Source: Actinomycetota bacterium (lineage in GTDB: Bacteria; Actinomycetota; Thermoleophilia; Solirubrobacterales; Solirubrobacteraceae). Taken from it: DNA of 64,000 nucleotides. A model generated the notes under the pieces. It was not told where the DNA came from. It saw only the letters and a program-made list of their open reading frames with translations, and searched no databases. Made by a program: the position numbers and the translations under genes. The first letter of the stretch is position 1. Each line of letters begins with the position of its first letter. Below, piece after piece: positions 16,307 through 24,080 of this stretch. The stretch is from assembly GCA_005883215.1 (NCBI GenBank), contig VAYS01000005.1:1-64000 (forward strand), given 5' to 3'.

Positions 16307-16307
16307 G

Positions 16308-17657
16308 TCAGGCGATCTGCTCGCTGGGTCGTAGGGGACGAATCGCCTCCGCGGCGGCCAGTCCGAGCGACAGCTGCAGCGCGAAGCGATCGAGCACGCC
16401 CCGGCCGCGCAGACGCTCGGCGCGGGCGCAGTCACCCACGAAGCGGCGGGCCACGTACTTGAGCCCGGCGATCGTGTCGCCGTGGGGAATCACGTTGTTG
16501 GCGGCCAGGCCCATCATGCACAGGCGGGACTCGGGGCGATCGAGGGAGGGGACGCCGCAGTTGCTGCGCAGGCGCAGGCGCCCCTCGTGCACGGGAAGCT
16601 CGTAGTGCTCGACCAAGCGGCGCATCAGCGGCAGCGCCAGCACCGAGCGGTCAAAGCCGGTCCCGGCGACCACACCGGTGACATCGAGCCAGCCGGCCTC
16701 GGGGCCGTGCTCCGAGCCCACGTGCACGCGCAGGCCCGCCGGCCCGGCCTCGGCGGCGTCGATCTCCCCGATCAGCTCTTCAAAGCGCCCGCTGCGACGG
16801 CCCTCCTCGATCGTCTCGCGCCAGCCGCGGCGCCGCGGGGCGGTGCCGCGCAGGACCTCGCCCAGGAACCGCACGCGGTCCTCGAAGGGCAGTGCCTGGA
16901 AGAGGTCGATTCCCCGCGCCTCGAACAGGCAGCGGGGCACGTTCAGGTCCTGCTCGTCGGGCGAGGGGTTGCGCCGCAGCGCGATCACCGCGGCGCCGGC
17001 GGCGAGCGCGTTGGCCCACTCGTTGACCGAGGCGATCCCCGCGCCGATGACGATGTAGCGCCCGCCGGGCGCGTAGCGCTTGGCCTCATAGGCCTGCACG
17101 ATCCGATCGGAGACGCGGGGGTCCTCGCGCGCTCGGGCCAGGGGGGCGGGAAAGCTCAGGGGGCCGTGGCCGAGGGCGAGCATCACGTGACGGGCGCGGC
17201 CCAGGTAGCCGGCCCGTTCGTCGTAGAGGACGAAATGGGGGTCGGGGCGCTCCTCGCGCTGAAGCCAGCCCACCCGAGTGGGTACCCGGCACTGCTCCCA
17301 GCCCAGTCGCTGGGCCACGACGCGCGCCTCGGTCAGGATCTCCAGCACCCCCGGGTTGTACTTGCGCCGGATCGAGCGCAGCAGCGGGCGCAGCGAGCGG
17401 TGCGAGACCGCGTCCAGCTGGGCGAAGGTCGGCCAGTCGGCGGGCAAGAAATGCGACTCGGACTCCGAGCGCAGGACGGTCTGGCCGAGATTGTGCGCGT
17501 GTCGGTGGTAGGTGCTCACCGGGTCGGCGCTGGGCCCGTAGATCGTCAGCTGGTCGGGCGAGAAGCCCAGGTACATTGCGGTGGCGTGGACCAGCAGCGA
17601 GCCAAAACCGTCGCCGACGACGGCGATCGTGGAATCACGCGGGGCGCTGGTGGGCAT
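16308..17657 (-). CDS. FAD/NAD(P)-binding oxidoreductase (monooxygenase-like)
   Basis: This 449-residue flavoprotein has two dinucleotide folds. The FAD fold begins IAVVGDGFGSLLVHA (G-D-G-F-G-S in place of GxGxxG). The NAD(P) fold at ~residue 200 reads YIVIGAGIASVNEWANAL, and VVAGTGFDRS gives the ATG-type motif between the domains. Organisation resembles flavin monooxygenase or lysine/ornithine N-hydroxylase relatives, but the usual FMO fingerprint is not clear, so the substrate is unknown. The downstream 4-TM and FHA-propeller genes follow almost without gaps. Start ATG 17657 lies 45 bases from the tRNA gene, leaving little room for a promoter, so transcription may begin at or beyond the tRNA. 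Confidence 0.85.
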   Translation of the reverse strand: MPTSAPRDSTIAVVGDGFGSLLVHATAMYLGFSPDQLTIYGPSADPVSTYHRHAHNLGQTVLRSESESHFLPADWPTFAQLDAVSHRSLRPLLRSIRRKYNPGVLEILTEARVVAQRLGWEQCRVPTRVGWLQREERPDPHFVLYDERAGYLGRARHVMLALGHGPLSFPAPLARAREDPRVSDRIVQAYEAKRYAPGGRYIVIGAGIASVNEWANALAAGAAVIALRRNPSPDEQDLNVPRCLFEARGIDLFQALPFEDRVRFLGEVLRGTAPRRRGWRETIEEGRRSGRFEELIGEIDAAEAGPAGLRVHVGSEHGPEAGWLDVTGVVAGTGFDRSVLALPLMRRLVEHYELPVHEGRLRLRSNCGVPSLDRPESRLCMMGLAANNVIPHGDTIAGLKYVARRFVGDCARAERLRGRGVLDRFALQLSLGLAAAEAIRPLRPSEQIA

Positions 17658-17702
17658 AGCCGCCAGAGCGTAGGGTTTCGCCGGGCTGGCTGGTCTGAGA
17701 GG

Positions 17703-17775
17703 AGCCGGAGAGCGGACTCGAACCGCTGACCCTTCGCTTACAAGGCGAATGCTCTACCAGCTGAGCTACTCCGGC
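17703..17775 (-). tRNA. tRNA-Thr (anticodon UGU)
   Basis: Read on the minus strand, the 73 bases fold as a complete cloverleaf. The acceptor stem is GCCGGAG pairing with CTCCGGC, the D arm is GCTC/GAGC with loop AGCTGGTA, and the anticodon stem TTCGC/GCGAA holds loop CTTGTAA with anticodon TGT. There is a five-base variable loop, and a T arm with TTCGAGT. The discriminator is T and no CCA is encoded. The anticodon reads the ACA threonine codon, which is rare in this GC-rich genome. Confidence 0.97.
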
Positions 17776-17836
17776 CGGCTCGAGCGAGTGTAGATGCGAT
17801 GCCGGTAGGATCGCCCGGGATCGAGGAAGGAGCGCC

Positions 17837-18253
17837 GTGAGCATCGCCGTGCCTACCGACGAGCAGGGGCGCAGTCCGTTTCGGGCCGCGGTGGAGAGCA
17901 AGGACCTCGGGCGGGCGACGGAAGCGCTCGCGCCGGACGTGCAGTTCCGCAGCCCCGTCGTCTTCTCTCCCTACTCCGGTCGCGAGGCGGTGGGCCTCCT
18001 GCTGCGCGCCGTGGGCGACGTCATGGGACAGGATCTCGCCTACCGGTGGCAGGTCCAGGAAGGCGACCGCGAGGTGCTGTGCTTCACCAGCCGGATCGGC
18101 GAGCGCGAAGTCGAGGGCGTCGACCTGCTGCGCTACAGCCCCGACGGCCTGGTCTCCGAGCTGGTGGTCATGGTTCGGCCCCACTCGGCGGTGGTCGCCC
18201 TGCGCGACGCGATGGCGGCCAAGCTCGAGGAGCTGACCGGCGCGGGAGCCTAG
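17837..18253 (+). CDS. SnoaL/NTF2-like protein
   Basis: This 138-residue protein has the cone-shaped NTF2/SnoaL fold pattern: an N-terminal helix (FRAAVESKDLGRATEALAPD), the strand FRSPVVFSPYSGREAVGLLLRAV, and a beta sheet with VEGVDLLRYSPDGLVSELVVMVRP. This last stretch closely matches the family's conserved strand of the D-x-x-x-x-x-D-G type. Members act as small isomerases, hydrolases or ligand binders; the substrate here is unknown. GTG 17837 has a strong ribosome site (AGGAAGGAG about eight bases upstream). Its last four bases overlap the tail of the convergent membrane-associated gene, so the two transcripts overlap antisense. Confidence 0.85.
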   Translation: MSIAVPTDEQGRSPFRAAVESKDLGRATEALAPDVQFRSPVVFSPYSGREAVGLLLRAVGDVMGQDLAYRWQVQEGDREVLCFTSRIGEREVEGVDLLRYSPDGLVSELVVMVRPHSAVVALRDAMAAKLEELTGAGA

Positions 18254-18780
18254 GCCGCCGAGACCGCGTTCTCGAGGCTGCCGTGGCCATTGGAGGACAG
18301 CGCCTCGGTGTAGTCGGGCAGCACGACCTCGTCCTCGGCGTTGAGCCGGCGCTCGAGCTCGCCCAGGACGAACCCGAACAGCAGGTGCCGCCAGGTCGAC
18401 TGGGCGAGCGCGCGGGGGTTGCCCCATAGCTGGGGCAGCTCCTTGCGTGCGGGGTGAGTGCGGTCGCTGACCGCGGTCAGGGGCCAGAAGGCGAGGTTCT
18501 GAAGCAGCCCCGCCAGGGGACCCCGCATCCACGACGGAAGCGGCACGCGCCCGGCCACGTTGGCGTAGGCCGCGCCGAAGGCGGCGCCGTTGGCGACGTG
18601 AAGGGCGATTCCGACCGGCAGCCAGGCCGGCCCGCGGGTCACCGCCTTGCCCAGCAGCTCGGCATCGTCGTAGTCCTCGCCGAAGATCCGCTTGTCCAGC
18701 GGCGCCTGGGCCACCCAGGTCCCGGCGGCGAGCGCGCCGGCGACCGCGCCACGAATCGTCTGCGTGCGATCGATGGGCAT
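18250..18780 (-). CDS. Conserved hypothetical membrane-associated protein
   Basis: The protein has 176 residues with several moderately hydrophobic, Gly/Ala-rich segments: GAVAGALAAGTWVAQAP near the start, LPVGIALHVANGAAFGAAYAN in the middle, LAGLLQNLAFWPLTAVSD, and HLLFGFVLGELERRLN near the end. Three or four short membrane helices are plausible. The family is not recognised. GPAWLPVGIALH, NLAFWPL and WRHLLFGFVLGELE look like constrained motifs. The gene stands alone on the minus strand between the SnoaL-like gene (tail overlap of four bases) and the divergent PlsC gene, 92 bases away, where its promoter should lie. Confidence 0.7.
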   Translation of the reverse strand: MPIDRTQTIRGAVAGALAAGTWVAQAPLDKRIFGEDYDDAELLGKAVTRGPAWLPVGIALHVANGAAFGAAYANVAGRVPLPSWMRGPLAGLLQNLAFWPLTAVSDRTHPARKELPQLWGNPRALAQSTWRHLLFGFVLGELERRLNAEDEVVLPDYTEALSSNGHGSLENAVSAA

Positions 18781-18872
18781 CGCCTGACTCTAACGCCACG
18801 GCGCCCGGGGCGGAAAGACCGCGCCCCGGTAACCATGTAACGGCCCTCGCGCGCGCGGGTACCCCAAGGGAG

Positions 18873-19724
18873 ATGACCAACCGATCGCATCAGCCGTCTT
18901 CGCTTCGCGAGCTTCCGAACCCCCCCGCCCCGGACGACCAGGCGACAGCCGAGGTTCCGGTCGGCGTGCGTCCGCGCCCGGGAGCCCAGGTAGGCAAGCG
19001 CGAAGCCTCCGAGCGCGAGCGCTTTCACCGGCGGGTGCGCGGTAGGGGGGTCAACCCGATCGTCTACTGGCTGGCCCGCGCCGTGCTGCAGCCCTTCTTT
19101 CACCTCTACTTCCGGCTCAGCCGGATCGGGCGCGAGCACATCCCCAGCGAGGGGCCGGTGATCTTCGCCGCCAACCACCGTTCCTTCCTGGACCCGTTCG
19201 TGATCGGGACCCTCGCCCGCCGGCCGGTCTACTACATGGCCAAGCGCGAGCTGTTCGAGAAGCGCTGGCAAGCCTGGATCCTCAACGCGCTGGGAGCGTT
19301 CCCGGTCGACCGCGGCCGCAGCGACGAGGACGCCATCTCCACCGCGCGCGAGATCCTCGGGCGCGGCGACTGCGTGGTCATCTTTCCCGAGGGCACGCGC
19401 GTGCGCCCGGGGCCGCTGGGCCGGCCCAAGCGGGGCGTCGGCCGGCTCGCGCTGCAGACCGGGGCGCCGGTGGTGCCGGTGGCGGTGATCGGGACCGAGG
19501 CGATCCGCCGCGGCTGGCGGATACGGCCGCACAAGGTGCGAATCCGCTGCGGGCGTGCGCTGACCTTTCCCCGCGTCGAGCGGCCCTCCCCCCTGCTGGC
19601 GGCCGCGGTCACCGCCCGCATATGGCCCTGCGTGCAACTGCAGTGGGAATGGTTGGGCGGAGCGTCGGCGCCCCGCTTGGAGGCCCGCGCCGCTTCGCGT
19701 CCCGGCGCCGTCCGCGCGGCCTAG
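18873..19724 (+). CDS. 1-acyl-sn-glycerol-3-phosphate acyltransferase (PlsC family)
   Basis: This is a 283-residue PlsC-type enzyme, predicted to make phosphatidic acid from lysophosphatidic acid at the inner membrane. The four family blocks are textbook: NHRSFLDPF (HX4D catalytic), a block II region at YYMAKRELFE, FPEGTRVRPG (glycerophosphate binding) and GAPVVPVAVIGTEAI. About 65 N-terminal residues are charged and proline rich and precede a membrane-associating helix (VYWLARAVLQPFFHLYFRL). The gene is monocistronic-looking: the next gene starts 22 bases later but encodes a sigma factor. Compare the DGAT-like paralogue at 1329-2276, whose catalytic blocks are altered. Confidence 0.93.
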   Translation: MTNRSHQPSSLRELPNPPAPDDQATAEVPVGVRPRPGAQVGKREASERERFHRRVRGRGVNPIVYWLARAVLQPFFHLYFRLSRIGREHIPSEGPVIFAANHRSFLDPFVIGTLARRPVYYMAKRELFEKRWQAWILNALGAFPVDRGRSDEDAISTAREILGRGDCVVIFPEGTRVRPGPLGRPKRGVGRLALQTGAPVVPVAVIGTEAIRRGWRIRPHKVRIRCGRALTFPRVERPSPLLAAAVTARIWPCVQLQWEWLGGASAPRLEARAASRPGAVRAA

Positions 19725-19746
19725 GAACCCGGTTAGGCTGCGATGC

Positions 19747-20289
19747 GTGGCCAGCCCCAAGCCCAAGGCCCAGCTCGACCACGAGTTCTCAGAGCTCTAC
19801 CGCCAGCACCTCAAGGACGTCTACAGCTACGCCTACTACCGAGTGGGCAACCATCACGACGCCGAGGACCTGACCGAGCAGACCTTCCTGCAGGCCTATC
19901 GCCATTTCGAGCGCGCCCAGCGGGAGTCCAACGGTCGGCCGCTGCGGCCGTGGCTGATCCGCATCGCGCACAACCTGGCGGCCAACCTCTATCGCGACCG
20001 CTCGCGCAAGCCGCAGACCCCCATCGACGACACCTCCGGGCTCAGCTCGATGCACACCACCGAGGACCTGGTGGAGAGTCGCGACGAGCTCACCCGCGTG
20101 CTCGAAGGGGTCACCCAGCTACCCGAAGACCGCCGCGAGGCGCTGATCATGCGCTTTGCGCTGGACATGGACAACCGCGAGATCGCTCGGGCACTGGGGC
20201 GCACCGACGGGGCGACCAAGGTCCTGATCCATCGCGCCATCCGGCAGTTGGAAACCATCGTCAGCCAAGCTGAGAAGGGAAGCGAATGA
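19747..20289 (+). CDS. ECF RNA polymerase sigma factor
   Basis: This 180-residue sigma-70 family protein has only regions 2 and 4. Region 2 reads FSELYRQHLKDVYSYAYYRV and HHDAEDLTEQTFLQAYRHF, and RPWLIRIAHNLAANLYRDRSRK is its DNA-melting and -10 recognition part. Region 4 reads LPEDRREALIMRFALDMDNREIA followed by ALGRTDGATKVLIHRAI. GTG 19747 starts the gene. The downstream gene overlaps by four bases (ATGA) and encodes a small single-span membrane protein, the usual arrangement for a sigma factor and its membrane anti-sigma factor. The signal and regulon are unknown. Confidence 0.92.
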   Translation: MASPKPKAQLDHEFSELYRQHLKDVYSYAYYRVGNHHDAEDLTEQTFLQAYRHFERAQRESNGRPLRPWLIRIAHNLAANLYRDRSRKPQTPIDDTSGLSSMHTTEDLVESRDELTRVLEGVTQLPEDRREALIMRFALDMDNREIARALGRTDGATKVLIHRAIRQLETIVSQAEKGSE

Positions 20290-20624
20290 GCGAGGCCGCC
20301 AACTTCGAGGTTCTACTGCGCCAAGCCCTGGCCCCGGTCGATCCGCCCGAGGACCTGGTGGCCCGCCTGGAGGAGACGCTGACCAGCCTGACCGAGATCG
20401 CCGCCGAGGAGCTCGAAGCGTGGGAGCTGTCGGCCATGCGCGACCCGCGCAACTGGGCGCGCCCGGCCGCGGCGGTGGTGGTGGGCACCGGGGCCGGGGC
20501 GGCGCTGGTGCTGCTGCGGGCCCGCCGTCATCGCCAGCAGCAGCACGCCACGAGCCTGCGCGATCTGGCCGAGCGCACCGCGCAGGACCTCGGCCGCCAG
20601 ACTCGCCGCCTGTTTCGATCCTGA
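20286..20624 (+). CDS. Small membrane protein, putative anti-sigma factor
   Basis: This 112-residue protein is translationally coupled to the ECF sigma gene. The N-terminal half is helical and acidic (VDPPEDLVARLEETLTSLTE). Then comes one membrane helix (AAAVVVGTGAGAALVLLRA, ~residues 60-79) and a basic, Gln/Arg-rich C-terminal tail. No HxxxCxxC zinc motif is present, so it is not a ZAS-type anti-sigma; the assignment rests on the overlap with the sigma gene, the size, and the single membrane span. It may instead be an adaptor that holds the sigma factor at the membrane. Confidence 0.7.
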   Translation: MSEAANFEVLLRQALAPVDPPEDLVARLEETLTSLTEIAAEELEAWELSAMRDPRNWARPAAAVVVGTGAGAALVLLRARRHRQQQHATSLRDLAERTAQDLGRQTRRLFRS

Positions 20625-20696
20625 GCCGACCGCCCGCTCGGCGGGCGCGGTGGTGGTGATCCGCGCGCCGCGCCGGCCCGGAGGAGACTGCGAGAC

Positions 20697-21311
20697 GTGA
20701 AGCGATCAACAAGCACCGGCGCCGCCGAGCTGGCCTCTCTAGCCGACGAGGAGCTCATGCAGCTCGTCCCCCAGGGGCGCGCCGAGGCCTTCGAGGTGAT
20801 CTTCGAGCGCCACAGCGGACCCGCGTTCTCGCTCGCCTACCGCATGTGCGGCCAGCGCGGCGTCGCCGAGGACGTAGTGCAGGAGGCGTTCCTGGCCCTG
20901 TGGCGAAGCGGCGCCCGCTACGACCGCACCCGGGGCAGCGTGCGCACCTGGCTGCTGGGGATCGTCCACCACCGGGCGATAGACATCCTGCGCCGAGGCA
21001 GCACCCAGGAGCGCCGCCGCAGCAGCGACGAGGGCTTGGAGGAGCGCCTGGAGGCGCCCGAGCGAACCGACGTCGAGGTCGCTCGGCGCGAGGAGGCGCG
21101 CGAGATCCGCACCGCGCTGCGCGAGCTGCCCGCCGAGCAGAGCAAGGTGATCGAGCTCGCCTACTTCGGCGGCTTTAGCCACACCGAGATCGCCTCGATG
21201 CTCAAGACGCCGATCGGCACCGTCAAGGGACGGATGCGCCTGGGCCTGACCAAGCTCCGTGAGCGCCTGGCCGAGCCGCTGCGCCAGCTGGGGCCGCAGG
21301 CCACGCCGTGA
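20697..21311 (+). CDS. ECF sigma factor, SigK-like
   Basis: This is a 204-residue extracytoplasmic-function sigma factor. Region 2 contains MCGQRGVAEDVVQEAFLALW and VRTWLLGIVHHRAIDILRR. Region 4 contains LPAEQSKVIELAYFGGFSHTEIA, followed by IGTVKGRMRLGLTKLRE, the pattern of the SigK/ECF19 branch. GTG 20697 is preceded by GGAGGAG about eleven bases upstream. The downstream gene overlaps by four bases (GTGA) and encodes an RskA-type anti-sigma factor, which fixes the pair. The previous sigma/anti-sigma pair ends 72 bases earlier; that gap holds no obvious terminator, so read-through is possible. Confidence 0.93.
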   Translation: MKRSTSTGAAELASLADEELMQLVPQGRAEAFEVIFERHSGPAFSLAYRMCGQRGVAEDVVQEAFLALWRSGARYDRTRGSVRTWLLGIVHHRAIDILRRGSTQERRRSSDEGLEERLEAPERTDVEVARREEAREIRTALRELPAEQSKVIELAYFGGFSHTEIASMLKTPIGTVKGRMRLGLTKLRERLAEPLRQLGPQATP

Positions 21312-22012
21312 CCGCGGACCCGCAGGCCGAACACCAGCGCCGCGCAGCGGACGTCGCCGCCTATGCCCTGAGGGCCCTGGAGCCCGACGAGGCGCGCGCG
21401 CTGGAGCGGCACGTGGACTGCTGCCCGCTGTGCCGCGAGGAGCTGGGCAAGCTGCAACCGGCGGTCGACGCGCTCGCCGTGGGCGTGCCGCCGATGCGGG
21501 CGCCGCCCGCGCTGCGCGATCGGCTGATGGCCGTCGTCAACCGGGAGGCCCAGCTCCTGCGCGCGGCGGGCGCCGAAGCCGATCGTCCCGCGCCCGCGCG
21601 GCGCCGGCCGCTGGGGGGCGTGGCGCCCGCGCTGGCGGGAACCGGGCTCCTCGCCGCCGGCGTGGCGGCCGGCGCGCTCCTGTTCACGGGCGGGGGCGGC
21701 TCGCAGCTGCGCCCGGTCAGCGTGGCCCAGTCTCTGGGCCCCGGAATGCGCGCCACGGTACGCGTGGGCTCGGGGCGCGCCGAGCTTCAGCTCTCGGGGA
21801 TGCCCAACCCCCCCGCCGGACGGGTATGGCAGCTGTGGATACAGCGCGACGGCCAGGCGCCGAAGCCGGGCCCGGTGTTCGAGTTGGGAAGCGGCGCCGT
21901 CGCGCTGCCGGCCGGGGCGGCGGCCCGGGGCGCCCGGGTGATGGTCACCGACGAGTCGCCCGGGGGCAGCGCGAGGCCCAGCACCCAGCCGGTGCTCGTG
22001 GCGCGCTTGTAG
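21308..22012 (+). CDS. Anti-sigma-K factor RskA family protein
   Basis: This 234-residue single-span regulator is predicted to hold the SigK-like factor at the membrane. The cytoplasmic N-terminus is a zinc anti-sigma domain with the H-x3-C-x2-C motif (ERHVDCCPLCREEL) preceded by AAYALRALEPDEARALE. The membrane helix lies at ~residues 108-128 (LAGTGLLAAGVAAGALLF). The outer domain ends in the RskA pattern PPAGRVWQLWIQRDGQ with GPVFELG. In mycobacteria RskA is degraded by regulated intramembrane proteolysis to free SigK; the rhomboid gene 78 bases downstream is therefore an interesting neighbour, although the known RskA protease is a metalloprotease. Confidence 0.93.
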   Translation: MTADPQAEHQRRAADVAAYALRALEPDEARALERHVDCCPLCREELGKLQPAVDALAVGVPPMRAPPALRDRLMAVVNREAQLLRAAGAEADRPAPARRRPLGGVAPALAGTGLLAAGVAAGALLFTGGGGSQLRPVSVAQSLGPGMRATVRVGSGRAELQLSGMPNPPAGRVWQLWIQRDGQAPKPGPVFELGSGAVALPAGAAARGARVMVTDESPGGSARPSTQPVLVARL

Positions 22013-22090
22013 GGCGCATCGGGCTGGTGGTCGGACCCGCCGGCAGGCTCACCGGGCCGCCGGTGGGCCGCTGATAGCTTGGCCCGGCGC

Positions 22091-22918
22091 ATGGCCGTCT
22101 GCTATCGCCACCCCTCGCGCGAGACGGGGGTCTCGTGCTCTAACTGCGGACGCCCCATCTGCACCGACTGCATGACCCCCACGGCGGTCGGGATGCGCTG
22201 CCCCGACTGCGCCAAGCAGAAGACCAAGGTGCGTACCGTGCGCGCCCCGCGGTCAGAGCCCACGGTGACGATCGCGCTGATCGTCATCAACGTGCTGGTG
22301 TTCGTCGCCGGGGGCGGCTTTACGTTCACCGCGGGCTCGGGCACCGGCACCGCGGTCGCCCACGGGGCGCTCTTCGGTCCCGCGATCGCCGACCAGCACG
22401 AGTACTGGCGCCTGATCACCAGCGGGTTCCTGCACGCGAACCTGCTTCACATCCTGTTCAACATGTACCTGCTCTACGTGCTCGGGCTGATGCTCGAGCC
22501 GGCGATCGGCTCGCTTCGCTTCGCCGCGCTGTACCTGGTCTCGCTGCTGGCGGGCTCGTTCGGGGCGCTCCTGGCCACCCCCCACTCGTTGACGATCGGA
22601 GCCTCGGGCGCGGTGTTCGGGCTCATGGGCGCCGGGGTGATCGAGATGCGGGCGCGGGGTCTGTCGCCCATGCAGGGAGGGCTGGGGGGGCTGGGCGGGT
22701 TGATCGTCATCAACCTGATCTTCAGTTTTACCTTCGCCGGCATCTCGATCGGGGGTCACATCGGCGGCTTGGTAGGCGGCACGCTGGCGGCTCTGGCCCT
22801 TCAGCTCGGGGAGCGCCAGCGCTCGGCGATGCTCGGGCTCGGCGTATGCCTGGCGCTCGGGGCCGCCGCCGTCGCCGGGGGAATCGCGGTCGCGGGCGGC
22901 TCGGGGCTCAGCGGCTGA
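22091..22918 (+). CDS. Rhomboid family intramembrane serine protease with N-terminal zinc finger
   Basis: The protein has 275 residues from ATG 22091 (a TTG 12 bases earlier is less likely). Residues 1-45 are a cysteine-rich finger (CYRHPSRETGVSC, CGRPICTDCMT, CPDCAKQK). Six or seven membrane helices follow. Catalytic Ser lies in GASGAVFGLMG and His in GGHIGGLVGG. HANLLHILFNMYLLYVLG carries the conserved His/Asn of the oxyanion region. Rhomboids cut membrane proteins within or beside the lipid bilayer. This zinc-finger-rhomboid layout is known in actinobacteria. Downstream the stop overlaps the tail of the glycosyltransferase on the other strand by 11 bases. Confidence 0.95.
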   Translation: MAVCYRHPSRETGVSCSNCGRPICTDCMTPTAVGMRCPDCAKQKTKVRTVRAPRSEPTVTIALIVINVLVFVAGGGFTFTAGSGTGTAVAHGALFGPAIADQHEYWRLITSGFLHANLLHILFNMYLLYVLGLMLEPAIGSLRFAALYLVSLLAGSFGALLATPHSLTIGASGAVFGLMGAGVIEMRARGLSPMQGGLGGLGGLIVINLIFSFTFAGISIGGHIGGLVGGTLAALALQLGERQRSAMLGLGVCLALGAAAVAGGIAVAGGSGLSG

Positions 22919-24071
22919 CCGCGCGGTCGTAGACCTCCTGGAGCGATCGCAGCAGCGCCCGGGGGTCAAAGCGGGCGCGCGCGTCCTCGGCGGCGGCGGC
23001 GCCCAAGCGCGCGGCCTGGGCCGGATCGGCGGCCAGCTCGGCGAGCACGCGGGCCAGGGCGCGAGCATCGCCCGGCGGGATCAGGCGGCCGCTGTGGCCG
23101 TCGCGGACGATCTCGGGCAGGCCCCCATGACCGGAGGCCACCACACAGCAGCCCGCCGCGGCCGCCTCCAGGGCGGCGTTGGGGAGAGGGTCGGGCTCGG
23201 TGGAGGGCACCGCCACCACATCGGCGGCGGCGTAGAGAAGCTCCGGCTCGGGGCAGAAGCCCAGCCATCGCACGCGCTGGGCTACGCCGAGGTCGCTCGC
23301 CAGCTCCCGCAGGCGCGCGCGATGATGCTCCTGGCTCGGCCACGGGTCTCCGGCGATCAGGCCCACCGCCCCCGCCGCCTGCAGCTCGGGAGCGGCGAGG
23401 GCCCGGAGCAGGACGTCCTGGCCCTTCCAGGCCGACAGGCGCCCGAGCACGGCGCACACGAAGGCGGACCCTGGCAGCCCCAGGTGGCGGCGCGCCGACT
23501 CGCGCGCCGCGCGGCGCGCGTCGGGCGCCGGCGCGAGCGCCATCCCGTCGTAGGTGACCCGCACCCGGGCGGACGCGCCGGCAAACTGGGCCGCGGTGGC
23601 CCGCGAGACGCACACCAGCTCATCGGCGCTGGACAGCAGGCGCCGGTAGATCGGCCACAGGCGGCGAAAGCCGCCGTAGATCTCGCGTACGTGCCAGACA
23701 TGCGGGACGCCGGCCAGCCGCGCGGCGGGCGCGCCCCCCAGGATCACCGACGTGTTGGAGTGCACCAGCGCCACTTGGCGCCGACGGGCGAGAGCGCCGA
23801 GGGCGCGAGCGTCGCGTGCCCACCGGCCGGCCAACCGCGCCACCCCGAGCGGCGAGAGCAACTCGCGGCGCAGCACGGCCAGGGAGGCGACCGCCACCTC
23901 GACGCCGGCGTCCCGCAGGTCGGCGGCCAAAGGACCGTCGTTCGCCAGCACCACCAGCGGGCGGTAGCGCTCGGGATCCAGCCCGCGGGCGATCAGCTCC
24001 AGCTGGCGGTCGGCCCCATAGTGCCCCGCCGAGGAATGCAGCAGCAGCACCAGCCGCGGCTGGGGTGCCAT
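22908..24071 (-). CDS. Glycosyltransferase family 4 protein
   Basis: This 387-residue GT-B enzyme probably transfers a sugar from a nucleotide or lipid donor. The N-terminal domain begins LVLLLHSSAGHYGADRQLEL, the glycine-rich acceptor loop. The C-terminal domain has AVLGRLSAWKGQDVLLRAL, VRWLGFCPEPELLYAAADVV, and the donor-binding E-x7-E stretch EPDPLPNAALEAAAAG followed by GGLPEIVRDGHSGRLIPPGD. It ends in the usual GT4 helix. The gene has no sugar-synthesis neighbours, so the product (capsule, glycolipid or antibiotic-like) is not evident. It lies ten bases after the BtuF-like gene on the same strand and is probably co-transcribed. Confidence 0.9.
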   Translation of the reverse strand: MAPQPRLVLLLHSSAGHYGADRQLELIARGLDPERYRPLVVLANDGPLAADLRDAGVEVAVASLAVLRRELLSPLGVARLAGRWARDARALGALARRRQVALVHSNTSVILGGAPAARLAGVPHVWHVREIYGGFRRLWPIYRRLLSSADELVCVSRATAAQFAGASARVRVTYDGMALAPAPDARRAARESARRHLGLPGSAFVCAVLGRLSAWKGQDVLLRALAAPELQAAGAVGLIAGDPWPSQEHHRARLRELASDLGVAQRVRWLGFCPEPELLYAAADVVAVPSTEPDPLPNAALEAAAAGCCVVASGHGGLPEIVRDGHSGRLIPPGDARALARVLAELAADPAQAARLGAAAAEDARARFDPRALLRSLQEVYDRAVSR

Positions 24072-24080
24072 CCCCGGCGC

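Noticed and set aside
15719-16462. Long plus-strand open frames opposite the FHA-propeller operon
   Set aside because: They are antisense shadows created by GC-rich codons; compositions (Arg/Gly/Pro/His rich) have no domain pattern, while the minus-strand proteins show clear motifs.
17703-17775. tRNA-Thr as an integration site for a mobile element
   Set aside because: No integrase and no duplicated 3' tRNA fragment is seen nearby; flanking genes are ordinary chromosomal genes.
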